Source of the DNA: an uncultured Flavobacteriaceae bacterium
GTDB lineage: Bacteria; Bacteroidota; Bacteroidia; Flavobacteriales; Flavobacteriaceae
Assembly: GCA_937944485.1 (NCBI GenBank)
Contig: CALDYU010000005.1
Span: 186,001 to 250,000, forward strand
Direction of reading: 5' to 3'
DNA length: 64,000 bases
Within the stretch, counting starts at the first letter, position 1, and each line of letters opens with the position of its first letter. Below the pieces are notes generated by a model that had not been told where the DNA came from, did not search any database, and saw nothing but the letters and a program-made list of their open reading frames with translations. Made by a program: the position numbers and the translations under genes. Positions 36,401 to 44,528 of this stretch are shown piece by piece.

Positions 36401-38933
36401 ACCCAATAAACCTAGTATAAGGAGCATACGGCTTGGTAAAAACGTCAGTACTAAAGTCTCCCCCATTCTCATATACTTTTGCTATAAATGCTGCTTCTAG
36501 CATTCCCGGAGCCTTACTATTCAATTGTGGGTTTAGCGAAAAATTAATTTTACCCTCTTCATTAATATTACCGTCAAAAACGACTTGCTCCTCACCAGAA
36601 AAACTCCTTGTAGGATCATCAAATACATAACCGGGATATTTTTTAAAGCGTGTTACAGTTTTTCTAAACTTTGCTGTAATATCTGATTTGAGGTTTTTGG
36701 CAATGGCTCCATGCAACCAATTAACTTCCATACTACCCTTGATGGGCTTAGATCCGTTTAAAATAGCATCATCAAAAGCTGTTTTAATTTTTAAACGATT
36801 GGGCTTAATCGTTTCTATTTTAAGTGTTTTCGTAAAAGATGCTCCTCCTACGGTTACTTTGGCTAACCAATTACCAGTAGGTGCATTTTCATTGGTTGAC
36901 AAATTGAACTGATAGAAATTATTTAAGGAAGTCTTCAAAACCTCACGATGAACCACTTTGTTATACGGATCAATTAATTCTAGTTTTACAGGATGATTTT
37001 CAGGAAGCTTGTTCGCGTTATCATTCAAAATAAACGACAAGAAAATAGCATCACCCGGTCGCCATACACCCCGTTCTCCGAAAATAAAGCCTTTGAGACC
37101 TTTTTTTAATCGTGTGCCTGAGACATCGAATTTACTGACCGAAAGTGCATTGCCATCATTTAATTTTACATAGTTCTTTTGTCCATTAAATTCTGCAACA
37201 GCAAAAAAAGCAACTTTTTCAGCATCGTATATAGCCATGCCGTCAACATCTGTTGAAATACTTCCTAAGGCCTGTTGCTGATAATTGTAAAATGTGACTT
37301 TGGCACCATTTATAGGTTCGGTAGTTAAAATATCATTTGCAGCAATAAAATAACTTTTGTTCAGCCCTCTTTTAATGGTGAGTCCAATATCCGTTGCTAA
37401 AAGGTTTAAACCGATTTTTTTGTTATGGTAATAAGACTTGTCGCATGGGTTTTCGCGTTCGTTCCAATTATAATCATAGTATCCGTAATCATTATAATAA
37501 TTTTCTACGCCGTCCCAAGAACTACTCTCCTCTTCTTCGTCAAAATTTTCGTCAGCTTCTTTTTCTATATCAAAATTGGGGCTTTCACATTTGTAAGTAC
37601 TATAAGATGGCCTATAATTTAATTCTACACGATATATGGCGCCAACTTCTGGCTGTATAATGGTGCTTATATCAAGGGCATGTGCTGACCACTTGTGACT
37701 TGAGTTTGCAAGGTTATTTTCAATAACTATTTTTTTCTTGGCAATAGGTCGTGCCACACTTCTTAGGTTTGAAGTACCACTTAGATTATTTGCTTGTAAA
37801 AATTGTAAAATGTTATTTTCATAAATCTTAAAAATTGATACGTCAACTGCCTTAAGGTTTACAGTTTCGAAATTGACTTTTAAATTGCTTGAAGAAGGTA
37901 AAATAGAACCATTTGAAAGAAGTCTAACTTCTGGCTTCAACTGTTCAAAAGCTATATTTTGTATATAATTGGCTTTAAGTTTATAGCCTGCCGCACTTTC
38001 TATACCCTGCAAGATCTCAAGGTTAACCCCACCTTTTATATCTTGAGAAGGAAATATTTTTAAGGTATTTCCGTCAATACTATATTTTGGATTATTATCA
38101 CTTTCTAAAACAACAAGGCCTTTAAAATTTTGTCCCTTTTTAAGAGGGTCAGAAAAATTAACTAAAACCACTTGCCCTTCAGATATATCAACTGTAGCAT
38201 CTAAAATTGTAAAGTTATTTTTTCCGGCAATGGTAACTGTATTTTGACCAGAGCTTTCAATATTAAAATTACTGCCATCCCAGGCTAATAGTAATTCGGA
38301 ATCTTCTTCATAACGTTGAATACTATCAATTTTAAACTGAAATTGAAGCCCTTCTTCTACGGCCTCTTCAAATTTCAAAGGAATAGAATTCCCTTTATGG
38401 GTTACCGAAACCAGTTGCCGCGCCGTTTTTAGGTCTAATAAATCTGCAGTTCTAAGGTGACCCGTTATATACTGTTTATCAGCACTGTAAGATTGTATTG
38501 GATCAGTATAAACATTGAATTGCTGTTTTAAAGTCTTTACACCAAAAGTCATACTTGCTAATTCCTTTGGTATATCCTTAATAATTTTGGAAAGCTCGAT
38601 TTCAAATCGATATTCCGTATCTTGTTTTAGTCCGTTCTCACTTATAAAGGCAATGGTACGTTGATCAAGAGCGACTACTTTTCCTTTTACTTTTGGGGAA
38701 ATTTGAAATAACTTAAGATCGAGTTCATCACCAGCATTCCATGAATCAACTGGTGTATTCAACACCACGCGAATATCACTCTTTGTTGAAATTACCCCAT
38801 TAGAAACTTCAACGACATACTTTTGAAACTTATTAAGGTTGTCAAAGGTTGCGGCATGATTATCTGTTTTCGATGTACAAGCGAAAAATGTAATAGTTAG
38901 GCTTAGAACTACTAATATCGGTTTGAATTTCAT
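33411..38933 (-). CDS. Alpha-2-macroglobulin family lipoprotein with thioester
   Basis: 1840 residues from the ATG at 38933 (an upstream ATG at 38987 adds 18 non-signal residues). A lipoprotein signal ends in FFAC (Cys18). A series of macroglobulin (MG) beta-sandwich domains follows, and the thioester site CVEQ lies near residue 1398 (RYPHGCVEQT), followed by an alpha/alpha-barrel with repeated helical segments and a C-terminal receptor-type domain. Bacterial homologues such as YfhM are periplasmic protease traps that work with PBP1C to protect and repair the envelope. The region around 480-500 (DEEEESSSWDG) is an acidic, poorly ordered insertion. The gene is on the same strand as pbpC. Confidence 0.93.
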   Translation of the reverse strand: MKFKPILVVLSLTITFFACTSKTDNHAATFDNLNKFQKYVVEVSNGVISTKSDIRVVLNTPVDSWNAGDELDLKLFQISPKVKGKVVALDQRTIAFISENGLKQDTEYRFEIELSKIIKDIPKELASMTFGVKTLKQQFNVYTDPIQSYSADKQYITGHLRTADLLDLKTARQLVSVTHKGNSIPLKFEEAVEEGLQFQFKIDSIQRYEEDSELLLAWDGSNFNIESSGQNTVTIAGKNNFTILDATVDISEGQVVLVNFSDPLKKGQNFKGLVVLESDNNPKYSIDGNTLKIFPSQDIKGGVNLEILQGIESAAGYKLKANYIQNIAFEQLKPEVRLLSNGSILPSSSNLKVNFETVNLKAVDVSIFKIYENNILQFLQANNLSGTSNLRSVARPIAKKKIVIENNLANSSHKWSAHALDISTIIQPEVGAIYRVELNYRPSYSTYKCESPNFDIEKEADENFDEEEESSSWDGVENYYNDYGYYDYNWNERENPCDKSYYHNKKIGLNLLATDIGLTIKRGLNKSYFIAANDILTTEPINGAKVTFYNYQQQALGSISTDVDGMAIYDAEKVAFFAVAEFNGQKNYVKLNDGNALSVSKFDVSGTRLKKGLKGFIFGERGVWRPGDAIFLSFILNDNANKLPENHPVKLELIDPYNKVVHREVLKTSLNNFYQFNLSTNENAPTGNWLAKVTVGGASFTKTLKIETIKPNRLKIKTAFDDAILNGSKPIKGSMEVNWLHGAIAKNLKSDITAKFRKTVTRFKKYPGYVFDDPTRSFSGEEQVVFDGNINEEGKINFSLNPQLNSKAPGMLEAAFIAKVYENGGDFSTDVFTKPYAPYTRFIGLNTPKGDNRRGMLLTDVNHKFEVVSVDADGNPKATKNLKASIYKVKWRWWWDTSADNLSSYSNQRYQQLIEEKIVHTNANGIGSFNFELKYPEWGRYLIRVEDPNGGHAVGKTVYIDWPGWAGKSRKGDPSAATMLVFSADKETYNVGETATVSFPSSFGGRALVTIENGSEVLESIWVETVEGETKFKLPITALYTPNVFINITSLQPHSNSKNDSPIRMYGVTGITVENKATKLAPVLKMPAVLKPEETTTLKISEQNGKSMTYSIAIVDEGLLDLTRFKTPNPWNTFYAKEALGVKTWDVYDDVIGAYGGKINQVFAIGGDGELAGAKNKKANRFKPMVVHLGPFNLKEGETKSHKIKIPKYIGSVRSMVVASDHTKESYGHAEKTTPVRKPLMILASLPRKITPGEKVTLPVTVFAMEKKVKSVTLKIKKDKAFTVVGAQTQQLNFSKPDEKMAYFQLNVSDFSGIGKVIVEASGGGENTSFEIPIDVVNPNPITTETNEIVLEPNAGQTLALETFGITGSNSAEIEFSTLPPMNFNGRMKYLIRYPHGCVEQTISGAFPQLFLADIFDLDIQKTKQIQQNIVRTIKRLGDFQNPSGGFAYWRGQNRANDWGTSYAGHFLIEAEKKGYVLPIGFKSSWIRYQQNIAKQWRLGTDNSDLAQAYRLYTLALSGNADVASMNRLRESHGVSNEAKFRLAATYALIGQKNVAQVIISTARIDVENRKFYYYTYGSADRNRAMALETYILLNDKVKAQGLAKVIADNLSDRRYMSTQSTAYSLLAMAKFANMIGGKGIKTTFKVNGTSYNLTTEKTLANRPISIKKGVNSITIKNLDGNTIYVNVISSGILPVGAEKVIQKNLVTSLVFKGRNGSRLDPSRITQGTDFVAEVSITNTSSKRIKDMALMEIFPSGWEIVNTRFTDFGDFAQNKVTYTDIRDDRVNFYFDMKRNETKTFRILLNASYLGKYYLPGVQAEAMYDNDYTVRTKGKWIEVIR

Positions 38934-39274
38934 GTGACTCGTTTTATCAAAGGTACTAGAGCTTGTTATATTTTCATACAAATTCACATGAATTTAAGAC
39001 ATCTATTGACATGGTAACTATAAACCCAGAAAGACGATATTCTCTTTTGATTAATCTCGCATTCGTCTTAAATAATCTACTAAGGACATCCTTTGTTAGG
39101 TAAATGAAAGGGCGATTTTTGTCTTTCAACGAAAAAAAGTTGGCCTAGCCCAAGCTTATTCCTTATTTTATGTAATATTACTGCGGTCAAAATCCCAATT
39201 TGGCCTGAGAACACGAGAGCCCTTATTTTATCTACCTACTTATCGATAGTGCCTACTTATCAATAAGTCAGCGT
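38934..39274. other. Non-coding divergent spacer
   Basis: About 340 bp between the alpha-2-macroglobulin start and the first CAP-domain lipoprotein. I see no gene or RNA in it. The only structured piece is the tandem 17-bp repeat at 39235-39268. It must hold the promoters of both genes, but no exact -7 box was found. Confidence 0.5.
39235..39268 (+). promoter_or_regulatory. Tandem 17-bp repeat before the CAP lipoprotein gene
   Basis: CCTACTTATCGATAGTG (39235-39251) is followed directly by CCTACTTATCAATAAGT (39252-39268), with the first ten bases identical. The first copy contains the palindrome TATCGATA and the second an imperfect ACTTATCAATAAGT palindrome. It ends 6 bp before the start codon, so a bound protein would block transcription or translation. 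Confidence 0.45.
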
Positions 39275-39754
39275 ATGAAAATGAGAACTCAATATTTGGC
39301 AATTCTTGTACTTCTTGGAACTCTATCTTCTTGTACTAAAGAGACTATTGATAATACAATAATTTCGAAATCTGAAAACATAGAAAGTTTAGAACTGCAG
39401 TTGTTAACCGTTGTAAATGACCATCGCACAACTATTGGCCAGTCCGTTTTAGAGTTTAGTGAAGTCGCCTATGAATATGCCAATGAACATACTGACTATA
39501 TGATTTCTGAAAACAACTTAAATCATGACAACTTTAGCTCTAGAGCGTCGAAAATAGCATCTCAAGTAAATGCTGTTTATGTAGCTGAAAATGTTGCAAG
39601 AAATTACAGCACCGCAAATGGTGCTTTTCAAGGGTGGCTTAATAGTGCTAGTCATAAAAAAACGATGGAAGGAGATTTTACGCATACAGCAGTAAGCGTG
39701 AAGGAGAATTCAAAAGGAGACTACTATTTTACCCAGATTTTTGTGAAACAATAA
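39275..39754 (+). CDS. CAP-domain (SCP/YkwD-like) lipoprotein 1
   Basis: 159 residues. Lipobox LSSC (Cys20). The CAP domain runs from about residue 40 with VNDHRTTIGQSVLEF, YEYANEHTDYM, and NLNHDNFSSRA, then AENVARNY and FQGWLNSASHKKTM and the closing YYFTQIFVKQ. The histidines in NHDNF and SASHKK correspond to the usual CAP cavity. CAP proteins in bacteria bind lipids or small ligands at the envelope; activity here is unknown. It has a paralogue immediately downstream at 40051. Confidence 0.88.
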   Translation: MKMRTQYLAILVLLGTLSSCTKETIDNTIISKSENIESLELQLLTVVNDHRTTIGQSVLEFSEVAYEYANEHTDYMISENNLNHDNFSSRASKIASQVNAVYVAENVARNYSTANGAFQGWLNSASHKKTMEGDFTHTAVSVKENSKGDYYFTQIFVKQ

Positions 39755-40050
39755 CTAGGGGGCCACGTATGACTTCGATTTATCTGTAGCTATTTCGTCT
39801 TGTTTTTTTGCAATATAACTGCTGTTATTCTCTTTTTACTCGATGTGTTAATGAATTACTTCGACTACTAGCACATTATCATATAAACGGTACGTTTTTA
39901 TCGATTAAAAATAGGTGTATTTCGTTTATAACTGACTGATTATAAGAATTATACATTTTATCGAATTTTTTTAATCCTTCAAAGGCATTATTGAATTTTA
40001 CATGATAAGTGGGGTTAGTTTTATATAGAATTAAAATAAAACCTTGAATC

Positions 40051-40554
40051 ATGTACCTACGTTATACACTTTTAATTATGCTATTCTCTTTTTTGACTTC
40101 TTGTACCAAAGAAGAAAGTTTTGACTTGCCTACGGATGGACAAGAAACTAGCATTGATGATAATGAAGTTTCTACATTAGAACCAACAAAGCTAGAAGTT
40201 GATTTATTTGATCAAGTAAATGAATATCGAGAAAGTCTAAATTTGGCGTCGCTTAAATTTGATAAATATACTTATTCGGAAGCGATACGTCATAATAAAT
40301 ATATGATCTCCCAAGGAAAGCGAAGTCACGCAAATTTTAATAATCGCGCAACTAAAATTGCCGAAAAAGTGGGTGCCACTTTAGTAGCAGAAAACATTGC
40401 AGACAACTACACAACTATAGAGGCTGTTCTAGAAGCTTGGAAAGAAAGTGATGGTCACAAAGAAAACTTGGAAGGTAATTTTACCCATTCGGCTATTTCT
40501 ATTAGAGAAGATGCAAAAGGAAAACTTTACTTCACTCAAATTTTCTTCAAGTAA
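40051..40554 (+). CDS. CAP-domain lipoprotein 2 (paralogue of 39275-39754)
   Basis: 167 residues. Lipobox LTSC (Cys18), then an acidic linker and a CAP domain: VNEYRESLNLASLKFDKYTY, NKYMISQGKRSHANFNNRATK, broken as NKYMISQGKRSHANF and NNRATK, then AENIADNY and LEAWKESDGHKENLEG, and ends LYFTQIFFK. It clearly shares descent with the upstream copy but is diverged. Both are separate transcription units with a 296-bp spacer containing no other gene. A terminator follows. Confidence 0.88.
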   Translation: MYLRYTLLIMLFSFLTSCTKEESFDLPTDGQETSIDDNEVSTLEPTKLEVDLFDQVNEYRESLNLASLKFDKYTYSEAIRHNKYMISQGKRSHANFNNRATKIAEKVGATLVAENIADNYTTIEAVLEAWKESDGHKENLEGNFTHSAISIREDAKGKLYFTQIFFK

Positions 40555-40577
40555 AAATTAGGCGTACATACAATTTT

Positions 40578-40599
40578 AAACCCGCAACAATGCGGGTTT
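40578..40599 (+). terminator. Rho-independent terminator of the second CAP gene
   Basis: AAACCCGCA (40578-40586) pairs with TGCGGGTTT (40591-40599) around ACAA, followed by a T tract. Confidence 0.88.
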
Positions 40600-40653
40600 T
40601 TTTATGTTTAATTTTTTATCTTTCTAATCTTAGCCAAAAGAATATTATAAACT

Positions 40654-41022
40654 ATGCAATTAACAGTAGATCTACTTATCGGCTTTATCGCTATTTTACA
40701 TCTATACTTTCTCTACTTTGAGATGTTTGCCTGGACCACTAAAGGAAGAAAAGTTTTTCGAAACTTTCCGAAAGAGCTTTTCGAACCTACAAAGCCTATG
40801 GCCGCTAATCAAGGTTTATACAACGGTTTTTTAGCGGCTGGTTTAATATGGACGTACTTTATTAACGACGTAATTTGGAAAGATAATATTGCGTTTTTCT
40901 TTTTGAGTTGTGTTGCAATCGCAGGAATTTATGGTGGCCTGACCGTTACCAAAAAAATATTTTTTATTCAAGGTCTTCCAGCACTTATTGCCATTGCTCT
41001 AGTACTTTTCAAAAACTATTAG
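40654..41022 (+). CDS. DUF1304 membrane protein
   Basis: 122 residues with four hydrophobic helices and the DUF1304 pattern: LLIGFIAILHLYFLYFEMF, broken as LLIGFIAILHLYF and LYFEMFAW, then ANQGLYNGFLAAGLIW and VAIAGIYGGLTVTKK. Members are small inner-membrane proteins of unknown function. The next gene (SnoaL-like) starts 45 bp downstream and may share its transcript. Confidence 0.85.
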   Translation: MQLTVDLLIGFIAILHLYFLYFEMFAWTTKGRKVFRNFPKELFEPTKPMAANQGLYNGFLAAGLIWTYFINDVIWKDNIAFFFLSCVAIAGIYGGLTVTKKIFFIQGLPALIAIALVLFKNY

Positions 41023-41066
41023 ATTAATCGCTTTTTTACTATAACAAACACTTCATTATTCAATTT

Positions 41067-41414
41067 ATGGCTTCAGAGCTAGTTGTACAAAAACAATTAC
41101 GGGCTTATAATAATAGAAATATTGACGAATTTATGAGTGTCATGAGCAAAGATATCATGGTACATGATTTTGCCAACCAGAAGACCATAATGAAGGGGTA
41201 TGTGGCTTGTAAAGATTTCTATGCACGACTCTTTGAAAATTCCCCTAAGCTCCATTCAACTATTTTGAAGCGTATCGTCTTCGGCAATACTATTATTGAT
41301 CACGAAGAAATTACAGGAAGAAACGGCCATAAAGGCGCTTTAGAAATGGTACTCATTTACGAAGTTAAAAATGGGAAGATTTTCAAAATCACTGTCTTGA
41401 GTGAACAACTATAA
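41067..41414 (+). CDS. SnoaL-like (NTF2-fold) protein
   Basis: 115 residues forming one NTF2-like cone: QKQLRAYNNRNIDEFMSVMS (a typical first helix), then VHDFANQKTIMKG, LHSTILKRIVFGN and HEEITGRNGHKG, ending KNGKIFKITVLSEQL. SnoaL-like domains serve as isomerases, hydrolases or ligand-binding proteins; the role here is not predictable. Cytoplasmic. Confidence 0.82.
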   Translation: MASELVVQKQLRAYNNRNIDEFMSVMSKDIMVHDFANQKTIMKGYVACKDFYARLFENSPKLHSTILKRIVFGNTIIDHEEITGRNGHKGALEMVLIYEVKNGKIFKITVLSEQL

Positions 41415-41430
41415 TTCTTTAGTTTATTCG

Positions 41431-41438
41431 TAACTTTG
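41431..41438 (+). promoter_or_regulatory. Candidate -7 box of the aldehyde dehydrogenase gene
   Basis: TAACTTTG is an exact TAnnTTTG match, 37 bp before the ATG at 41476. No -33 TTTG at the expected spacing. Confidence 0.4.
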
Positions 41439-41475
41439 CAAAATATTTAACAATTCACGTTCAAAAAGTTATAAA

Positions 41476-43029
41476 ATGTCGAAAATAGCCACAGCATTTG
41501 GTCTTACTGATGCCTTGAAAGCCTTAGGAATTAAAGATATTAATGAAGGAACTTCAACAGGTTCAACTAATTTTTCTTCTGGTGAAATTATTGAATCATA
41601 TTCGCCCGTTGATGGAGCTTTAATTGGAAAAGTTAAAACAACTTCTAAAGCAGATTATGAAAAAGTAATGACGACAGCAACTAGTGCGTTTAAAACATGG
41701 AGACAAAAACCGGCTCCTTTACGTGGGGAAGTTGTTCGTCAGTTTGGCGAAAAACTACGTGAATTAAAAGAGCCTTTAGGCAAACTGGTTTCCTATGAAA
41801 TGGGGAAAAGCTATCAAGAAGGTTTGGGTGAAGTTCAGGAAATGATTGATATCTGTGATTTCGCTGTCGGACTTTCAAGGCAATTACATGGCTTAACTAT
41901 GCATTCTGAAAGACCTGGGCATAGAATGTATGAGCAGTATCATCCCTTAGGTGTGGTTGGTATCATCTCTGCATTTAACTTTCCTGTTGCTGTTTGGGCT
42001 TGGAATACTGCTTTAGCATGGATATGTGGCGATGTGTGTATTTGGAAACCCTCTGAGAAGACTCCTCTCTGCGGTGTTGCCTGTCAAAATATTGCCGCTG
42101 AAGTTTTTAAAGCCAATGGATTGCCAGAAGGAATTTCTTGCTTAATTAATGGAGATTATAAAGTAGGTGAAATGATGACTCATGATGGACGTATTCCTTT
42201 GGTCTCTGCAACAGGTTCAATACGTATGGGTAAAATAGTTGCTCAAGCGGTTGCTGCCAGATTGGGCAAATCTTTACTAGAATTAGGCGGAAACAACGCG
42301 ATTATTGTTACACCAGACGCCGACATTAAAATGACCGTAATTGGTGCTGTATTCGGAGCGGTAGGTACCGCAGGTCAGCGATGTACTTCAACTAGAAGAT
42401 TGATAATTCACGATTCTATTTATGATAAAGTAAAAGATGCTGTTGTTGCTGCATACGGACAATTACGTATTGGGAATCCGTTAGACGAAAACAACCATGT
42501 CGGACCCTTAATTGATACCGAAGCTGTGAGTCATTATAGTAAGGCTCTAAAAAAAGTGGTTCAAGAAGGTGGTAAACTTATTGTAGAAGGAGGTCTTTTA
42601 ACTGGCGAAGGTTACGAAAGCGGATGCTATGTCAAGCCTGCAATCGCTGAGGCCACCAATGACTTTGAAATCGTACAGCATGAAACTTTTGCTCCTGTTT
42701 TATATCTCTTGAAATATTCAGGAGAAGTTGAAAACGCAATTGCCCTTCAAAATGGTGTGGTACAAGGACTATCGTCTGCCATCATGACAAAAAACTTACG
42801 GGAAGCTGAAAAGTTCTTAAGCCAAAATGGTAGCGACTGCGGTATTGCCAATGTCAATATTGGTACTTCTGGAGCGGAAATAGGTGGTGCATTTGGTGGT
42901 GAAAAAGAAACAGGAGGTGGTCGTGAAAGTGGCTCTGATGCTTGGAAAATTTATATGCGTAGACAAACAAACACTATTAACTATACTACAGAGTTGCCTT
43001 TAGCTCAAGGAATCAAATTTGATTTATAA
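41476..43029 (+). CDS. Aldehyde dehydrogenase, ALDH7/antiquitin type
   Basis: 517 residues. The best match by motif is ALDH7, which oxidises alpha-aminoadipate semialdehyde to alpha-aminoadipate in lysine catabolism. Supporting segments are ISAFNFPVAVWAWNTALAW, WKPSEKTPLCG, SATGSIRMGK, the catalytic Glu in LLELGGNN, and the nucleophile in GQRCTSTRR (Cys303), ending IYMRRQTNTINYTTELPLAQ. The N-terminal NFSSGEIIESYSPVDG fits the ALDH7 family. No other lysine catabolic gene is adjacent, so the pathway is inferred. Confidence 0.9.
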   Translation: MSKIATAFGLTDALKALGIKDINEGTSTGSTNFSSGEIIESYSPVDGALIGKVKTTSKADYEKVMTTATSAFKTWRQKPAPLRGEVVRQFGEKLRELKEPLGKLVSYEMGKSYQEGLGEVQEMIDICDFAVGLSRQLHGLTMHSERPGHRMYEQYHPLGVVGIISAFNFPVAVWAWNTALAWICGDVCIWKPSEKTPLCGVACQNIAAEVFKANGLPEGISCLINGDYKVGEMMTHDGRIPLVSATGSIRMGKIVAQAVAARLGKSLLELGGNNAIIVTPDADIKMTVIGAVFGAVGTAGQRCTSTRRLIIHDSIYDKVKDAVVAAYGQLRIGNPLDENNHVGPLIDTEAVSHYSKALKKVVQEGGKLIVEGGLLTGEGYESGCYVKPAIAEATNDFEIVQHETFAPVLYLLKYSGEVENAIALQNGVVQGLSSAIMTKNLREAEKFLSQNGSDCGIANVNIGTSGAEIGGAFGGEKETGGGRESGSDAWKIYMRRQTNTINYTTELPLAQGIKFDL

Positions 43030-43037
43030 AACCAAAA

Positions 43038-43097
43038 ACCCGCTAATACTCAATATTACCTGTTCCCCCGATCGGCATTATTGACATATTAGCGGGT
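43038..43097. other. Long inverted repeat downstream of the ALDH gene
   Basis: ACCCGCTAATA (43038-43048) pairs with TATTAGCGGGT (43087-43097), with a smaller inner CAAT/ATTG pairing and a 38-nt central stretch that includes CCCCCGATCGGCA. No T tract follows, so an ordinary terminator is unlikely. Possible structured 3' RNA or repeat element. Confidence 0.4.
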
Positions 43098-43591
43098 ATA
43101 ATCAAACCAACTCAAACACTAAATTTAAACTGTTTTCAAAGGTCATTTACTTTTTCAAGAGTCATTACTTTGAATTTTCCAACTTCCTTGCAATAATTCT
43201 TGAGTTCCAAGAACTATAAACATGCAAATAAAAGTTCCAATTCTAATAATGCTAGTTTTCATTTAGTGTGATATTCTACTGTAAATATAATAGTACTCGT
43301 ACCGAGATTTAAGAACTTTTGTACCGTTGGAGTATATTTAGGTATAAATGGCAATTAATTGCTTAAATCTGTAATTCGTATACAATTATTCTAAATGATT
43401 TGAAGCGAATAAAAAGAAATAACACCGTTAACAACTACGTTTGCGCTAAAGCCTGAAAAGAACTTATTGTTATAAACCAACAACCTTAATACACAGTACA
43501 TTATACTCTTCCGCTATTTATTTCACAATATTTTAACGTTTTCAGGATTTTTTTAATACATTGTGAATCAAACACTAAATGATTTTTAACA
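43098..43591. other. Non-coding spacer with no recognised gene
   Basis: About 490 bp of AT-rich DNA between the ALDH hairpin and the OmpA-domain gene. No RNA gene, repeat or convincing ORF is seen; a 14-codon ORF at about 43222 was rejected. It should contain the promoter for the OmpA-domain gene, but I cannot place it. Confidence 0.5.
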
Positions 43592-44503
43592 ATGACAAAA
43601 ACAACAACCAATTTGTTGCTGATGCTCATTACCATTTTAGCGGGCACTTATTTTTACATTACATGCTGCAGTTCTTGCGGCACAATGAAAAAAGAGGAGC
43701 CACTGCAAGAAAAAGTGGTAGCACCTGTAACACCTAAACACACGTCATATCCTTTCGCATTTAGCGATGGTGAATATGCCTACAATGAAAATGACAATTA
43801 TAATTTTAATGTGTCATCCTCGTCCTTCCTGACGCCGCTATCTCAAAAAGTAATTGATGGTTTAGCAAGTTTAAAAACTTTCTTAGACGAAAATACCGAT
43901 AAGGTTATCAATGTAACGGGATATTATAAGAGTGATGAAACCAATAATTCTGCATTCCCTAATTTAGGATTAGCAAGAGCCAATGCCGTAAAGAATCATA
44001 TGTTAGAAAATGGCATTTCTTCGAGCCAAATTAATACAATGGGAGAATTAATGGGCACTATGATCGCAAAAGACAATGTCTATATGGGGCCTGTTATTTA
44101 TGGCATAGATGCGAAAGCGGATAATGCCGAAGAAGAGCTTCAAGCGCTTTTCGACAAAATTACTTCTGACCCATTAGTTCTATATTTTGAAACGAATCAA
44201 GCTGCAATTAACCTAACCGCTGCACAACGACAAAAAGTTGCTGACATATCTAGATATTTAGATAAGGTTGATGTTGCTACTTGTAGTGTCATTGGTCATA
44301 CCGATAGTGTTGGCCCAAGTGCTCCTAACCTAAGACTAGGGCAAGAAAGAGCTGATTTCGCTAAAGATTATCTTATTAATAACGGTATTGCTTCTGATAG
44401 AATTAACGCTACTTCAAAAGGTGAAAGTCAACCTATAGCTAGTAATACTACTAAAAGCGGTCAGGCTAAAAATAGACGTACCGTAGTCACATTAAACAAA
44501 TAA
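43592..44503 (+). CDS. Membrane-anchored protein with two OmpA-like domains
   Basis: 303 residues. An N-terminal hydrophobic anchor (LLLMLITILAGTYFY) is followed by several cysteines (CCSSC) that could include a lipobox. The first, degenerate OmpA-like domain (about 75-165) has NLGLARANAVKNHMLENGI. The second, canonical one (about 195-303) contains VIGHTDSVGPSAPNLRLG then QERADFAKDYLINNGI and the ending AKNRRTVVTL. There is no outer-membrane beta-barrel. Expected to bind peptidoglycan. The next gene, 25 bp downstream, encodes a partner-like membrane protein. Confidence 0.85.
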   Translation: MTKTTTNLLLMLITILAGTYFYITCCSSCGTMKKEEPLQEKVVAPVTPKHTSYPFAFSDGEYAYNENDNYNFNVSSSSFLTPLSQKVIDGLASLKTFLDENTDKVINVTGYYKSDETNNSAFPNLGLARANAVKNHMLENGISSSQINTMGELMGTMIAKDNVYMGPVIYGIDAKADNAEEELQALFDKITSDPLVLYFETNQAAINLTAAQRQKVADISRYLDKVDVATCSVIGHTDSVGPSAPNLRLGQERADFAKDYLINNGIASDRINATSKGESQPIASNTTKSGQAKNRRTVVTLNK

Positions 44504-44528
44504 TTAACTAATCATAAAATAATATAAA

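Noticed and set aside
43222-43266. 14-codon open frame (MQIKVPILIMLVFI) in the large spacer
   Set aside because: It is very short, has no visible ribosome-binding or neighbour support, and is expected by chance in AT-rich DNA.
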